This document shows, piece after piece, positions 34,369-43,387 of a DNA stretch of 64,000 nucleotides. Within the stretch, counting starts at the first letter, position 1. The number at the start of each line of letters is the position of its first letter. The stretch lies in the NCBI GenBank assembly GCA_029212745.1, contig JARGOL010000003.1, positions 155,708 to 219,707 on the forward strand, written 5' to 3'. Both the position numbers and the translations under genes were made by a program. The notes under the pieces are model-generated. The model saw only the letters and a list, made by a program, of their open reading frames with translations. It did no database searches and was not told where the DNA came from. Source of the stretch: Alcanivoracaceae bacterium. GTDB taxonomy: Bacteria; Pseudomonadota; Gammaproteobacteria; Pseudomonadales; Alcanivoracaceae.

Positions 34369-36290
34369 TGCACCCGTTGCTCGCATCGCTGCCAGCGCCC
34401 GTGCGCGAGGCGCTTCAACCGGCCTTCGACGCCGGTGTGCTGCGGCCGCTGGACCTGGCGCTGGCACAACTGCTGGCCCGCCACAGCGATTCACCCTGTG
34501 TGACCACGCTGATCCTGTCGGCCTGGTGCAGCCAGCAGCACGGCAACGGCCACGTCTGCCTGGTGCTGGCCAATGCCTGCCAGGACCCGGCCAGCCTGGC
34601 GCCGGAGCACAGTAGCGATGATGCGGCGATCCTGGGCTGGTGGCGCGACCAGTCCGCCAGCACCCTGGCAACCGCCCTGTCCAAATCTGCGTTGGTGGAC
34701 CACAGCGGCGACCGGGACGGCAACAGCCCGCTGGTGTTCGATGACGGCCGCCTGTATCTGCGCCGCAACTGGCGCGACGAGGTGGACGTCAGTGACCGCC
34801 TGGCGGAACGACTGTCGCACACCGCACAGACCCCCGACGCGCTGACGCAACAACTGGATGCCCTGTTTGCGCCAACGCCGGGCACGGACTGGCAGAAAGC
34901 CGCCTGTGCGCTGGCGGCGCGCGGCTACCTGACCCTGATCACCGGCGGCCCGGGCACCGGCAAGACCACCACCGTGGTGCGCCTGCTGGCGCTGCTGCAG
35001 CAGAGCGCGCTCGACGCCGGCAAGGGGTTGCGCATTCGCCTGGCGGCACCCACGGGCAAGGCGGCCGCGCGCCTGACCGCATCCATCGGCACTGCCATTG
35101 ATGCCCTGCCGGTATCGGGCCACGTCAGGGAAGCCATCCCGCGTGAGGTCACCACCCTGCACAAGCTGCTGGGGCGGCGCCCGGACAGTCGCCGCTTCCG
35201 CCACAACAGCGACAACCCGTTGCATGCCGACCTGGTGGTGGTGGACGAGGCATCCATGATCGACCTGGACATGATGGCGTCGCTGCTGCGGGCACTGACA
35301 CCGACCACCCGGCTGGTGCTGATTGGTGACAAGGACCAGTTGGCATCCGTGGAAGCCGGCGCCGTCATGGGCGATCTGTGCATTGACGCGGCCGCTGGTC
35401 ATTACCATGCCGACACGGTTGAGTGGTTGCAGGACGCCACCGGCATGGACCTGGGTGAATGGCGCGGTGAGGGTTCGCGCCTTGCCCAGCATACCGCCAT
35501 GCTGCGCACCAGTTATCGCTTCCGCGCGGACAGCGGCATCGGCGCGCTGGCCGGAGCCGTCAATGCCGGTGACGCCAGCGCCAGCAAGGCCATCTGGGAA
35601 CAGGACCATGATGACCTGGCACGCACCGGCACCAGCGCCGCGGCGATTGCGGCCCTGGCGGTGGCCGGTTACCGCGACTACCTGGAAACGCTGCAGCAAC
35701 AGCGGCCGTCAGGACGTGACGGCGTTGATGACTGGGCAGCGGCGGTACTGTCACAGCTGACCCGGTTCCAGTTGCTGTGCGCGCTGCGCCAGGGCCCGGC
35801 CGGCGTGCAAGCACTGAACGACCAGGTGGCGCGCGCGCTGCATGAAGCCGGGCTGCTGCCCCGTGACGAAGGCTGGTATGAGGGCCGTCCGGTCATGGTC
35901 ACGCGCAATGACTACCAGAGCGGTCTGATGAACGGCGACGTGGGTGTCACCCTCGAGGTACCACAGGCAGATGGCAGCCTGCGCCTGCGGGTGGCATTCC
36001 TGCTGGCTGACGGCAGCCTGCGCCTGATGCTGCCCAGCCGACTGGACCAGGTGGAAACCACCTTCGCCATGACGGTGCACAAGTCACAGGGCTCGGAGTT
36101 CGATCACGTGGCACTGGTACTGCCCGATGACAGCGCGCCGGTGGTGACACGGGAGTTGCTGTATACGGCCATTACCCGGGCGCGGAAGCGGTTCACACTG
36201 GCAAGCCGCACGGATGCCAGCTGGCTGGCAGCACTGGCGCGGCCAACCCGTCGCGCCTCCGGCCTGGCCCAGCGCCTGCATGGCCGCTAG
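34368..36290 (+). CDS. recD: Exodeoxyribonuclease V subunit alpha (RecD)
   Basis: The 640-residue protein is the 5'-3' helicase of RecBCD. Walker A is GGPGTGKTTTVVRLL near 192-206; APTGKAAARL, TLHKLLG, LVVVDEASMIDLDMM (Walker B), LIGDKDQLASVEAGAVMGD and the C-terminal AMTVHKSQGSEFDHV and YTAITRARKRF match the family. Its ATG overlaps the recB stop by one base (TGATG). Its stop shares CTAG with the stop of the convergent small membrane-protein gene. Confidence 0.94.
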   Translation: MHPLLASLPAPVREALQPAFDAGVLRPLDLALAQLLARHSDSPCVTTLILSAWCSQQHGNGHVCLVLANACQDPASLAPEHSSDDAAILGWWRDQSASTLATALSKSALVDHSGDRDGNSPLVFDDGRLYLRRNWRDEVDVSDRLAERLSHTAQTPDALTQQLDALFAPTPGTDWQKAACALAARGYLTLITGGPGTGKTTTVVRLLALLQQSALDAGKGLRIRLAAPTGKAAARLTASIGTAIDALPVSGHVREAIPREVTTLHKLLGRRPDSRRFRHNSDNPLHADLVVVDEASMIDLDMMASLLRALTPTTRLVLIGDKDQLASVEAGAVMGDLCIDAAAGHYHADTVEWLQDATGMDLGEWRGEGSRLAQHTAMLRTSYRFRADSGIGALAGAVNAGDASASKAIWEQDHDDLARTGTSAAAIAALAVAGYRDYLETLQQQRPSGRDGVDDWAAAVLSQLTRFQLLCALRQGPAGVQALNDQVARALHEAGLLPRDEGWYEGRPVMVTRNDYQSGLMNGDVGVTLEVPQADGSLRLRVAFLLADGSLRLMLPSRLDQVETTFAMTVHKSQGSEFDHVALVLPDDSAPVVTRELLYTAITRARKRFTLASRTDASWLAALARPTRRASGLAQRLHGR

Positions 36291-36547
36291 CGGCTGTCGG
36301 TCACGGCCAGGCGCCGCACACTGCGCTGCACCAGCACCGATCCCTCGCTGACAAATAACCAGGCACTGAACAGCGCACCCGCCGCCAGCAGTCCCAGGCC
36401 GGCAAACCAGGCCAGCACACCGGCACCCATGAGCACGGCAAACTGCTCGCTGACACCGGCCAGGGCCAGCTCACTGGCGACTCGACCGGCGAATGCCAGG
36501 GACATGCCCAGCACCAGCCATACCCTTGCCCGATCAATGCGTCTCAT
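36287..36547 (-). CDS. Small two-helix membrane protein, unknown function
   Basis: The 86-residue product starts at ATG 36547 with GGGAGG upstream. It has two hydrophobic segments (WLVLGMSLAFAGRVASELAL at about 10-29, and VLMGAGVLAWFAGLGLLAAGALFSAWLF at about 37-65 broken into two by GLG), consistent with a small inner-membrane protein. I do not recognise the family. It is convergent with recD, and the two stop codons overlap within a CTAG. It is divergent from pyrC. Confidence 0.6.
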   Translation of the reverse strand: MRRIDRARVWLVLGMSLAFAGRVASELALAGVSEQFAVLMGAGVLAWFAGLGLLAAGALFSAWLFVSEGSVLVQRSVRRLAVTDSR

Positions 36548-36695
36548 GTCCGGCCTCCCGCAGTTATCACCGTGACAGTGTGGCAACTGGCACAGCGCGG
36601 CTCAGTGGGCGTGCGGTATAACAATGGTTCTGCTTGTGTAGCCGCGGGTTACGCGGCAATAACGCCAGGAAACAGACTGTCACCGGCGCTGCCCC

Positions 36696-36723
36696 TTGAG
36701 GTTATTCCCCGGTGCCCTAGAAT
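36696..36723 (+). promoter_or_regulatory. Sigma-70 promoter for pyrC
   Basis: TTGAGG (36696-36701) and TAGAAT (36718-36723) are 16 bases apart, close to consensus. The pyrC ATG follows 26 bases after the -10, with CAGGAG in between, so the leader is short. In E. coli pyrC is controlled by pyrimidine-dependent start-site switching; the short leader here would allow that, but I see no direct sign of it. Confidence 0.65.
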
Positions 36724-36748
36724 TGCCGGTGCGCACAGGAGCCCCGCC

Positions 36749-37783
36749 ATGACACAGACGCTGACCATTACCCGCCCCGACGACTGGCACCTGCATTTCC
36801 GGGACGGCGACATTCTCGGCGAGACGGTGCCCGCCACAGCCCGCGTGTTCGGGCGCGCCATTGTCATGCCCAACCTGACGCCGCCGGTGACCTCCGTGGC
36901 GCTGGCCAATGACTACCGGGATCGCATTCTCAAAGCCGTACCGGCCGGCGTGGATTTCCAGCCGCTGATGACGCTGTACCTGACCGACAACACCACCGCC
37001 GGGGACATTGCCGCCGCCGCCGCCAGCGAAACCGTGTTCGCCTGCAAGCTCTACCCCGCCGGTGCCACCACCAATTCAGACAACGGTGTCACGGATCCCA
37101 CCGGCATCTACCCAGTACTGGAGGCGATGCAGGAACATGACGTGCCGCTACTGGTGCACGGCGAAGTCACCAGTGCCGACATTGATATCTTTGATCGTGA
37201 GAAAGCCTTCATCGACCGCTATCTCGCCGATATCCGCACCCGCTTCCCGGCACTGCGCATTGTCTTCGAGCACATCACCACTGCCGATGCCGCCGACTTC
37301 GTGCTTGCCCATGACAGCCACACCGGTGCGACCATCACGCCGCAACACCTGATGATGAACCGCAACGACTTGCTGGTGGGAGGCATACGCCCGCACAACT
37401 ACTGCCTGCCGGTACTGAAGCGCCGGGAGCACCAGCAAAAGCTGCGCCAGGTGGCGGTCAGTGGCGACCCGCGCTTCTTCCTCGGTACCGACTCCGCACC
37501 ACACGCCCAGGGCAAGAAGGAAACCGCCTGTGGCTGTGCCGGGTGTTACTCGGCGCGCGCCGCCCTGCCACTGTATGCCACCTTCTTTGAGGAGATGGAT
37601 GCGCTGGACAAGCTGGAAGGGTTTACCAGTTTCCATGGCGCGGATTTCTACCGACTGCCACGGCACACGGATACCGTGACGCTGGCGCGCGAGACGATGA
37701 CCATCGAGCAGCAGGTAATGGCCGGCGGCGAAGCCTTTGTGCCCTGGATGGCCGGCGAGACGATCCCCTGGCGACTGGCCTGA
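36749..37783 (+). CDS. pyrC: Dihydroorotase, PyrC type
   Basis: The 344-residue enzyme interconverts N-carbamoyl-aspartate and dihydroorotate in pyrimidine synthesis. The zinc ligands H-x-H appear in DWHLHFRDG near 14-16; the carboxylated lysine is in KLYPAGATTNSDNGV (about 100); further ligands are in PLLVHGEV, FEHITTADA and GTDSAPHAQGKKE (catalytic Asp). Length and motifs match the class II E. coli-type enzyme. The start is ATG 36749 with CAGGAG upstream. Confidence 0.96.
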   Translation: MTQTLTITRPDDWHLHFRDGDILGETVPATARVFGRAIVMPNLTPPVTSVALANDYRDRILKAVPAGVDFQPLMTLYLTDNTTAGDIAAAAASETVFACKLYPAGATTNSDNGVTDPTGIYPVLEAMQEHDVPLLVHGEVTSADIDIFDREKAFIDRYLADIRTRFPALRIVFEHITTADAADFVLAHDSHTGATITPQHLMMNRNDLLVGGIRPHNYCLPVLKRREHQQKLRQVAVSGDPRFFLGTDSAPHAQGKKETACGCAGCYSARAALPLYATFFEEMDALDKLEGFTSFHGADFYRLPRHTDTVTLARETMTIEQQVMAGGEAFVPWMAGETIPWRLA

Positions 37784-37786
37784 CGG

Positions 37787-38833
37787 TTATCCCCGTGCCG
37801 ACTGGCGCAACGCCCGCGGTGATTGCCCGTGCCAGCGCTTGAAGGCGCGCGAGAACGCACTGAGCGAATCAAAGCCCAGCTGATCAGCCACCTGGCCCAC
37901 GGTCAGGTTGCTTTCCACCACCAGCTTGTGCGCCAGCTGCGCACGCACGTCATCCAGCAGATCCCGGTACTGCATGCCTTCTTCGCGCAGCTGACGCTGC
38001 AACTTGCGCTCGCTCATGGCCAGCGCATCGGCGACCTCCGGCAATGACGGCACTTTTCCCGCCACCAGGTGCCGGCCAATGAAATCCCGCACGCGCGCAC
38101 TCAGCTCTCCCTGCTCGCGGGACGACAGGTATTGCTCGCACAACTCGGCGTTGGCCTGGGCGACGCTGGGGCTGCTGGCCGGCAACGGCTCCGGGGACAG
38201 CAGGTCGGCACTGCCGAACAGCCCGTCTTCGCGGGCTGAAAAAGCCACAGGGCAGTCAAACAGCTGCCGGTACCGCTGCGGGTCGGCCACGCAGCGATGC
38301 TGGAACGAGACCCGGGTAAGCCGCAGTGACGGCACCAGTTGGCGCGCGGTGAGCACGATAGCCGCCAGCACCGCCTCGACACAGGCATCGGCAAAACGGG
38401 GGTAGCCCGGGCGCATTCCCAGCACCATGCCCACCTCCACCTCACCCAGGCGAATCTGCATATCGATGCCGTCACTGACCATGGAGGCAAAGCGGCTCAC
38501 CATTTCCGCGGCATCACGCACGGTGTCGCTGGCCATGGCGGCCACGCCGAGGGCGTGAAAGGTGGTCAGGTTGACCTGGCCGGCCACCTGCAGACCGAAA
38601 GCCGGGTCCTTGCTGGTGCGCACTGCCAGCTGCCACAGGCGGGTCATGTCCGCCACCGGGATGCGGCGATCGGGACGGTTGACCAGCTCGAAATCAATAC
38701 CTGCCTCGGCAAACACCGCTTCGGCATCGACACCCGCCTGGCCCAGCGCCCGGGCGATGGCCCCCGCCCATGTGGCCATGGTGGTGTTGCCGGCTACGAC
38801 CTTTGCCTGAGACGGCGCCTGTGTTGTCGTCAT
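37787..38833 (-). CDS. AraC-family transcriptional regulator, Arabinose_bd (VirS/OruR-like) type
   Basis: The 348-residue protein has an N-terminal ligand-binding domain of the type found in VirS, OruR and related regulators (DMTRLWQLAVRTSKDPAFGLQVA, then FHALGVAAMAS) and a C-terminal AraC DNA-binding domain with two helix-turn-helix motifs (SLPEVADALAMSERKLQRQLREEG and TVGQVADQLGFDSLSAFSRAFKRWHG). The start is ATG 38833 with AGGAA eight bases upstream. It is divergent from the large secreted-protein gene (38956), which it may control. Confidence 0.9.
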   Translation of the reverse strand: MTTTQAPSQAKVVAGNTTMATWAGAIARALGQAGVDAEAVFAEAGIDFELVNRPDRRIPVADMTRLWQLAVRTSKDPAFGLQVAGQVNLTTFHALGVAAMASDTVRDAAEMVSRFASMVSDGIDMQIRLGEVEVGMVLGMRPGYPRFADACVEAVLAAIVLTARQLVPSLRLTRVSFQHRCVADPQRYRQLFDCPVAFSAREDGLFGSADLLSPEPLPASSPSVAQANAELCEQYLSSREQGELSARVRDFIGRHLVAGKVPSLPEVADALAMSERKLQRQLREEGMQYRDLLDDVRAQLAHKLVVESNLTVGQVADQLGFDSLSAFSRAFKRWHGQSPRALRQSARG

Positions 38834-38955
38834 CGGATCAATTCCTGCCGCATTGCGCAAAATACACCCCGGCGCCCGCGCCTACTCTAATGGCGCTGCA
38901 CCTCCCTTGCTGGAGCGTGCCCTGTTTCACTACCAACATCATCAGGAGAACAACC

Positions 38956-40590
38956 ATGTTGGCACGCTTTATCAAACGACTGGCATGGCCGGCCATGCTG
39001 CTGACCCTTGTCTCCCCGGTCATGGCCGGGGATGGCCACGAGCCGCCCACCAACCGTTACCTGTCGGACGGTCCCTGGCCCATGAGCCACCGTACCCCGT
39101 ACGCCCAGGGCTCGAGCCCCCTGCCCGGGCCAATCAGTGCCTCGGACCTGTCCGGCCCGGACTATGTCAGCACCGGGGTGACCAACATCACGCTGGCCAC
39201 CTCACCGGTCTATCCGCGGCCCAAACAGGGCTACTGGATCGAACGCTTCTTCGGCAGCATGCTCGATGCCCAGTGGGGCCAGCCGCGGGTGCACTGGGGC
39301 TCCACCTTCGGCGCCGTGTACAAGCTGCGTGACAACCGCATCGTCGATTACAAGCTCAAGCCGTCCGGCATCAGCATCGACAACATCAGCAATGCCACCT
39401 CCGGTGCCTACACGGTGGTGGACAAGAACAACACCTTCTTCACCGTTGACGGTGTCACCATTCTCGCCTACCGCGACAAGTACCGTGACAAGATCGACTC
39501 GCCCATGGAGCTGCGCAGTTCCTTCACCCTGCCGGCGTCGAGCCTGCGCGGTGACGCCAAGAGCGATCCCATTGTCGGCATGACCCTGCTCTATGACGGC
39601 CGCCTGGCAGTGGCCACGCAGCTGGGCACAGTGGCGGTAATCAAACGCAATTTCTCCGAATTCTGGAGCGTGAAACTGGGTGAGGGCGATGGCGAGCAGG
39701 TGTCCAACTCCATCGCCGCCGACGAGAAAGGCGGCATCTATGTGGTTACGGAAAAAGCCATGTACCGTGTGCAGTGGACTGGCTACGCACTAACCCTGGC
39801 CGAACACGAAGGCGCCTGGCGTGCCGAGTACGAATCGGGTGAAGGTCAGGTGGCCGGCCGTCTGGGCAAAGGCTCCGGTTCCACCCCGTCGCTGATGGGC
39901 AACCCGGACGATGACGATCGCTTTGTGGTGATCACAGACGGGCAGAAGCTGAGCCATTTGACGTTGTTCTGGCGCGACGAGATTCCCAACGACTGGATCC
40001 AGCTGCCGGGCACCAAAAGCCGACGCATCGCCGCACAGGTACCGATCACTTTCGGCGATTCATCACGCCAGGCAACGGTGAGCGAACAGTCGGTGCTGGT
40101 GCGCGGCTACGGCGCCGTGGTGGTGAGCAATGACTACCGCAACACGGACGGCCTGGACGCCGACAACTTCCCGCTGTTTGCCGACCTGCTGGACAACCCG
40201 GCCATCACCAACCTGCGTAATGGCCTGGTGGTGACCCTCAGCCAACTGCCCGGCATCCAGCCGTTCGGCGTGCAGAAGTTCCAGTGGAACCCCAACGGCG
40301 GCCTGTACGGCCGCGGTGGCCTGGAAACCGCCTGGGTCAACAAGGGCACCAGCTGCCCCAATGGCATCCCCACCATGAGCGCGGCCACCAATACCTTCTA
40401 CTGCGTCGGCGCCGTGGCCGGTGCGTGGACCATCGAAGGGCTGGACTGGGACACCGGCGCCAACCGGTTCAGCAAGATCATCGGCTGGAACCCGCTCTAC
40501 AACAGCTTCTATGCCGGCACCCAGATCGACAGTGGCGGCACCATGATCAGCGGTACCTCGCTGGGGGTGATGCAACTGGACGGGCGCTGA
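38956..40590 (+). CDS. Large secreted protein of unknown function
   Basis: The 544-residue product starts at ATG 38956 with AGGAGAA and has a clear signal peptide (MLARFIKRLAWPAMLLTLVSPVMAG). The mature protein is repetitive in character: FFTVDGVTILAYRDKYRD, GMTLLYDGRLAVATQLGTVAVI, EKGGIYVVTEKAMYRVQWTG and VVITDGQKLSHLTLFWRD look like blades of a beta-propeller. Two cysteines near the C-terminus (TSCPNG and TFYCVG) could form a disulfide. No catalytic motif is recognised. It has its own terminator and is divergent from an AraC regulator. A secreted or periplasmic binding or scaffold role is possible. Confidence 0.75.
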   Translation: MLARFIKRLAWPAMLLTLVSPVMAGDGHEPPTNRYLSDGPWPMSHRTPYAQGSSPLPGPISASDLSGPDYVSTGVTNITLATSPVYPRPKQGYWIERFFGSMLDAQWGQPRVHWGSTFGAVYKLRDNRIVDYKLKPSGISIDNISNATSGAYTVVDKNNTFFTVDGVTILAYRDKYRDKIDSPMELRSSFTLPASSLRGDAKSDPIVGMTLLYDGRLAVATQLGTVAVIKRNFSEFWSVKLGEGDGEQVSNSIAADEKGGIYVVTEKAMYRVQWTGYALTLAEHEGAWRAEYESGEGQVAGRLGKGSGSTPSLMGNPDDDDRFVVITDGQKLSHLTLFWRDEIPNDWIQLPGTKSRRIAAQVPITFGDSSRQATVSEQSVLVRGYGAVVVSNDYRNTDGLDADNFPLFADLLDNPAITNLRNGLVVTLSQLPGIQPFGVQKFQWNPNGGLYGRGGLETAWVNKGTSCPNGIPTMSAATNTFYCVGAVAGAWTIEGLDWDTGANRFSKIIGWNPLYNSFYAGTQIDSGGTMISGTSLGVMQLDGR

Positions 40591-40637
40591 TTCTTTTGCG
40601 GAACTGATACGCCTGCCGGCCTGATCTCGGGCCGGCG

Positions 40638-40674
40638 AGAGGCCCTGATGCTCACGTATCAGGGCCTCTTTTTC
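40638..40674 (+). terminator. Rho-independent terminator after the secreted-protein gene
   Basis: A 12-base stem (from 40638, AGAGGCCCTGAT pairing with ATCAGGGCCTCT) with an eight-base loop is followed by a T-run. It lies about 48 bases after the stop codon and 16 bases before the convergent kinase gene's stop. Confidence 0.9.
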
Positions 40675-40689
40675 TTGGCTGCGATAAAG

Positions 40690-42549
40690 TTAGGCGATGG
40701 GTACAAAAACAACACATAACGCCCCCGACCCGATCCGTCGGTTGCGGATACGAATATCACCGCCCATGCTCCGCACCAGGCCACGGCTCACGGCCATGCC
40801 CAGGCCCAGGCCTGCACCGTCGTTGCTCTTTTTTGTGGAAAAAAACGGTTCAAAGATGGATTCTTCCGGCAGATCCCCCAGCCCGTGACCACTATCACGC
40901 ACAGCCACGACGCCCCATTTCCCATGCGTCAGGATTCGTATCCGAATCACCCCGCCGCTGGCGCACGCCTCCAGCGCATTACTGAGAATATTGAGTATTA
41001 CCTGGCGGAAGCTGTTGTCCGCAATTTTGGCATGGGTCTTCGCTCCACCTACCATGGCAATGCTGACGCTTCTGGCCCGAAAACGACTACCAAGGAGTAT
41101 AAGGCAATCGTCGAGAACCTCCCTGAGAAAGACTCGCGATGAATCTTCCTGATGCGGCCTATACAGACCATATAACTGCTTGATGATACGACCAACGCGG
41201 TCCAGCTCCCGGGAAATCAAACCGGCGTAACGTTCGGCCACACTGCCTGGGGGCAATTCATCGGAAACGATGGTTATTGCGCTTTTTATGCCCGCCAGTG
41301 GATTATTGATTTCATGAGCGAGCTTGGCGGCCATACGGCCGGTTGCGGCCAATTTCTGGCTCTCGAGCAGCCGTTTCCTATCCCTGGAGTTTTCCGTAAT
41401 GTCTGCGACTAGCATTGTCACCACTCTGGCACCATCCCCGCGAACGAACGAGCTCACCGACGCCAGACCTACAAACTGGACATCTTTGCCCAGGTCAAAG
41501 CCAGCCTCCTGGGTAAAATGCTCCTGCTCTCCAGCCATAAGCGCCGCAAGGGATCGTTCGAAAGTGCTACGCCATTTTTTTTCTATGAGACTTAAAATAT
41601 TTCGACCACACAACTCACGCCCGCCGACGCCTTCAGCAATGGTATTGGAAAAAAGAATTTCGCCGGACCCGTCGGCAATCAATACCAGATTAAGCTGATG
41701 ATCAACGACCGACCGCCAGAGCTGGTGACTGTACTCAGCTTCCTTGCGCCGCTGGCGCAGCTCCGTTTCGCTTTGACCCAGCATTTGCTCCAGTTGCTGA
41801 TTGGTGATGACCAATTCTTGTCGATAGCGATCCAACTCCGAAATATCGCGCATGATTGCACTATAGATAATCTCATCAGAAATGATGTCTACATGTGCGG
41901 TTATAACCTGTGACACCAAATGCTCTTCGCCGGTGACAACATTGTGCAGAATTGCCTCGCTGGAGAAATGATCATTTTCTTTGGCCAGGGCTAGAGCATC
42001 CACAACGGCATGCTCACCAATACCCTGAGGCTGTACGTCATCGACTTTAAGCTTCAGTGCATCCAGCTGATCAACCTCAACACCAAGGAAGCCTTCCAGG
42101 GTCTTGTTTATATAGAAACCAAAACGTTCGGAGTCAGCCATACCGATAGCATCAGAAGTGTTGTCGAGAAGATCCCTGAGCACATGGGCAATGCGAATTT
42201 CCCGAAAAGAGTCCGTGACATCTTCCACGGTACAGATGAGTTGCGCCCGGTCTCCGGCAGACTCATGCGTAAAACAAAGGATGCGCCCGTCGGGCATGGC
42301 GGTATAACCCGTCACCGGCTCGCACGCCTGAAGTGCGGAACGCACAGCGCGCTTCATCGTTCCGGTACTCAGCCATGCGAGGTATTGTCGCCACCCGCTC
42401 TCTCCGCACGCGAGCTCTGGTGAAAGTACGCGAAACACGTCGGTGGCAAGTAAGCACTGGCCCTCCCTGTCGAAAAGGGCCATCGCCTTCGGCACTGACC
42501 GGAAAACGTCCAGGGCATAATCAGAACTGCAAGGGGAACTCATTATCAT
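40690..42549 (-). CDS. Cytoplasmic PAS-domain sensor histidine kinase
   Basis: The 619-residue kinase has no membrane segment. Three PAS-like sensory modules occur (about 15-115; 125-250, with GMADSERFGFYINKTLEGFLG; and 290-400, with LVLIADGSGEILFSNTIAEG), joined by a coiled coil (ELVITNQQLEQMLGQSETEL). The HisKA site is LAHEINNPLAG near 410; the HATPase has NILSNALEACASGG, VRDSGHGLGD and GAGLGLGMAV. Start at ATG 42549 (MIMSSPC) or 42543; the longer frame to 42624 would nearly meet the divergent gene. It probably pairs with the divergent receiver gene at 42629. The gene looks less GC-rich than recBCD. Confidence 0.88.
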   Translation of the reverse strand: MIMSSPCSSDYALDVFRSVPKAMALFDREGQCLLATDVFRVLSPELACGESGWRQYLAWLSTGTMKRAVRSALQACEPVTGYTAMPDGRILCFTHESAGDRAQLICTVEDVTDSFREIRIAHVLRDLLDNTSDAIGMADSERFGFYINKTLEGFLGVEVDQLDALKLKVDDVQPQGIGEHAVVDALALAKENDHFSSEAILHNVVTGEEHLVSQVITAHVDIISDEIIYSAIMRDISELDRYRQELVITNQQLEQMLGQSETELRQRRKEAEYSHQLWRSVVDHQLNLVLIADGSGEILFSNTIAEGVGGRELCGRNILSLIEKKWRSTFERSLAALMAGEQEHFTQEAGFDLGKDVQFVGLASVSSFVRGDGARVVTMLVADITENSRDRKRLLESQKLAATGRMAAKLAHEINNPLAGIKSAITIVSDELPPGSVAERYAGLISRELDRVGRIIKQLYGLYRPHQEDSSRVFLREVLDDCLILLGSRFRARSVSIAMVGGAKTHAKIADNSFRQVILNILSNALEACASGGVIRIRILTHGKWGVVAVRDSGHGLGDLPEESIFEPFFSTKKSNDGAGLGLGMAVSRGLVRSMGGDIRIRNRRIGSGALCVVFVPIA

Positions 42550-42628
42550 CTCGCTTGATGGCAGAACGCTATCAAATAATTGTTGTACACTCTGTAAGGG
42601 ATTAAAAGCACAAAGAGGCGACAACTTA

Positions 42629-43387
42629 GTGGGCTATTACATGCAAGGCACTGATAAAATTCGCATTCTTCTTGCGGACGACGAGATGCTTTTTGCTGAA
42701 TCCACCAGTGAGCTCATCCGGCGACAGGGATACTACTGCGAGCATGTAGGGAACGCACACGACGCCCTGGAAAAGATCCGCGGCCAGCATTTCGACATCC
42801 TGGTATCGGACATCAATATGCCGGCAAATGAAGATCTCTCTCTTCTGGGCGAAATCAGGAAACTGCGCAGGAAACCGACGGTCATTCTGGTCACCGGCTA
42901 CCCGTCCGTGGATACCGCCGTCCGCTCTGTGGAAGAAAGCGTTTTTGCCTACAAGATCAAACCCTTTGACACCGACGATTTCATGGAAACGCTCGCAGAA
43001 GCGGCCCGTCACAGCCGTTTTCGCACCCAGATGCATGCCCACACGGAAGCTGCGCGAGCGATCCTGCAGCAGCTAGAGCAGCTCCAGGAAACACTGGAAA
43101 GAGACAACGCGCCTAACCTCGATCAGACTGTAATGGACTACATTTCGTTGCTGATGATACAAGTCGCTGAAACCAGCATGGAGGCGTCTTCCCTGATCCA
43201 CCAGGTGGCAGATGGCCGCAAGGACCAGCCCTTGCGCAAGGTGGCGAGCCACCCGGACCTGGAAGTGCTCCGTAATGCCCTGACAGAGACGGTCAACGTG
43301 CTTGAGCGGACCAAGCACGCGTTCAAGTCACGAGAGCTGGGCTCCCTGCGCAAACGTCTGGAGCAGGTGATCAATCTGACATCTTGA
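42629..43387 (+). CDS. Receiver-domain protein with C-terminal coiled coil
   Basis: The 252-residue protein has an N-terminal receiver (about 8-125) with acidic LLADDEM, phosphoacceptor Asp in DILVSDINMPANED and the lysine in YKIKPFD. The remaining 125 residues are helical (AARAILQQLEQLQETLERD, then VLERTKHAFKSRELGSLRKRLEQV) and match no DNA-binding or enzyme domain I know. The start is GTG 42629 with AGAGG upstream, or ATG 42641. It is divergent from the PAS kinase with 79 bases between, which suggests a two-component pair, and stands just upstream of chemosensory cluster 2. It could carry the kinase signal to that array. Confidence 0.82.
   Translation: MGYYMQGTDKIRILLADDEMLFAESTSELIRRQGYYCEHVGNAHDALEKIRGQHFDILVSDINMPANEDLSLLGEIRKLRRKPTVILVTGYPSVDTAVRSVEESVFAYKIKPFDTDDFMETLAEAARHSRFRTQMHAHTEAARAILQQLEQLQETLERDNAPNLDQTVMDYISLLMIQVAETSMEASSLIHQVADGRKDQPLRKVASHPDLEVLRNALTETVNVLERTKHAFKSRELGSLRKRLEQVINLTS

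Noticed and set aside
34491..35699. 402-codon open frame opposite recD
   Set aside because: Antisense to RecD motifs; no ribosome-binding site or recognised domain.
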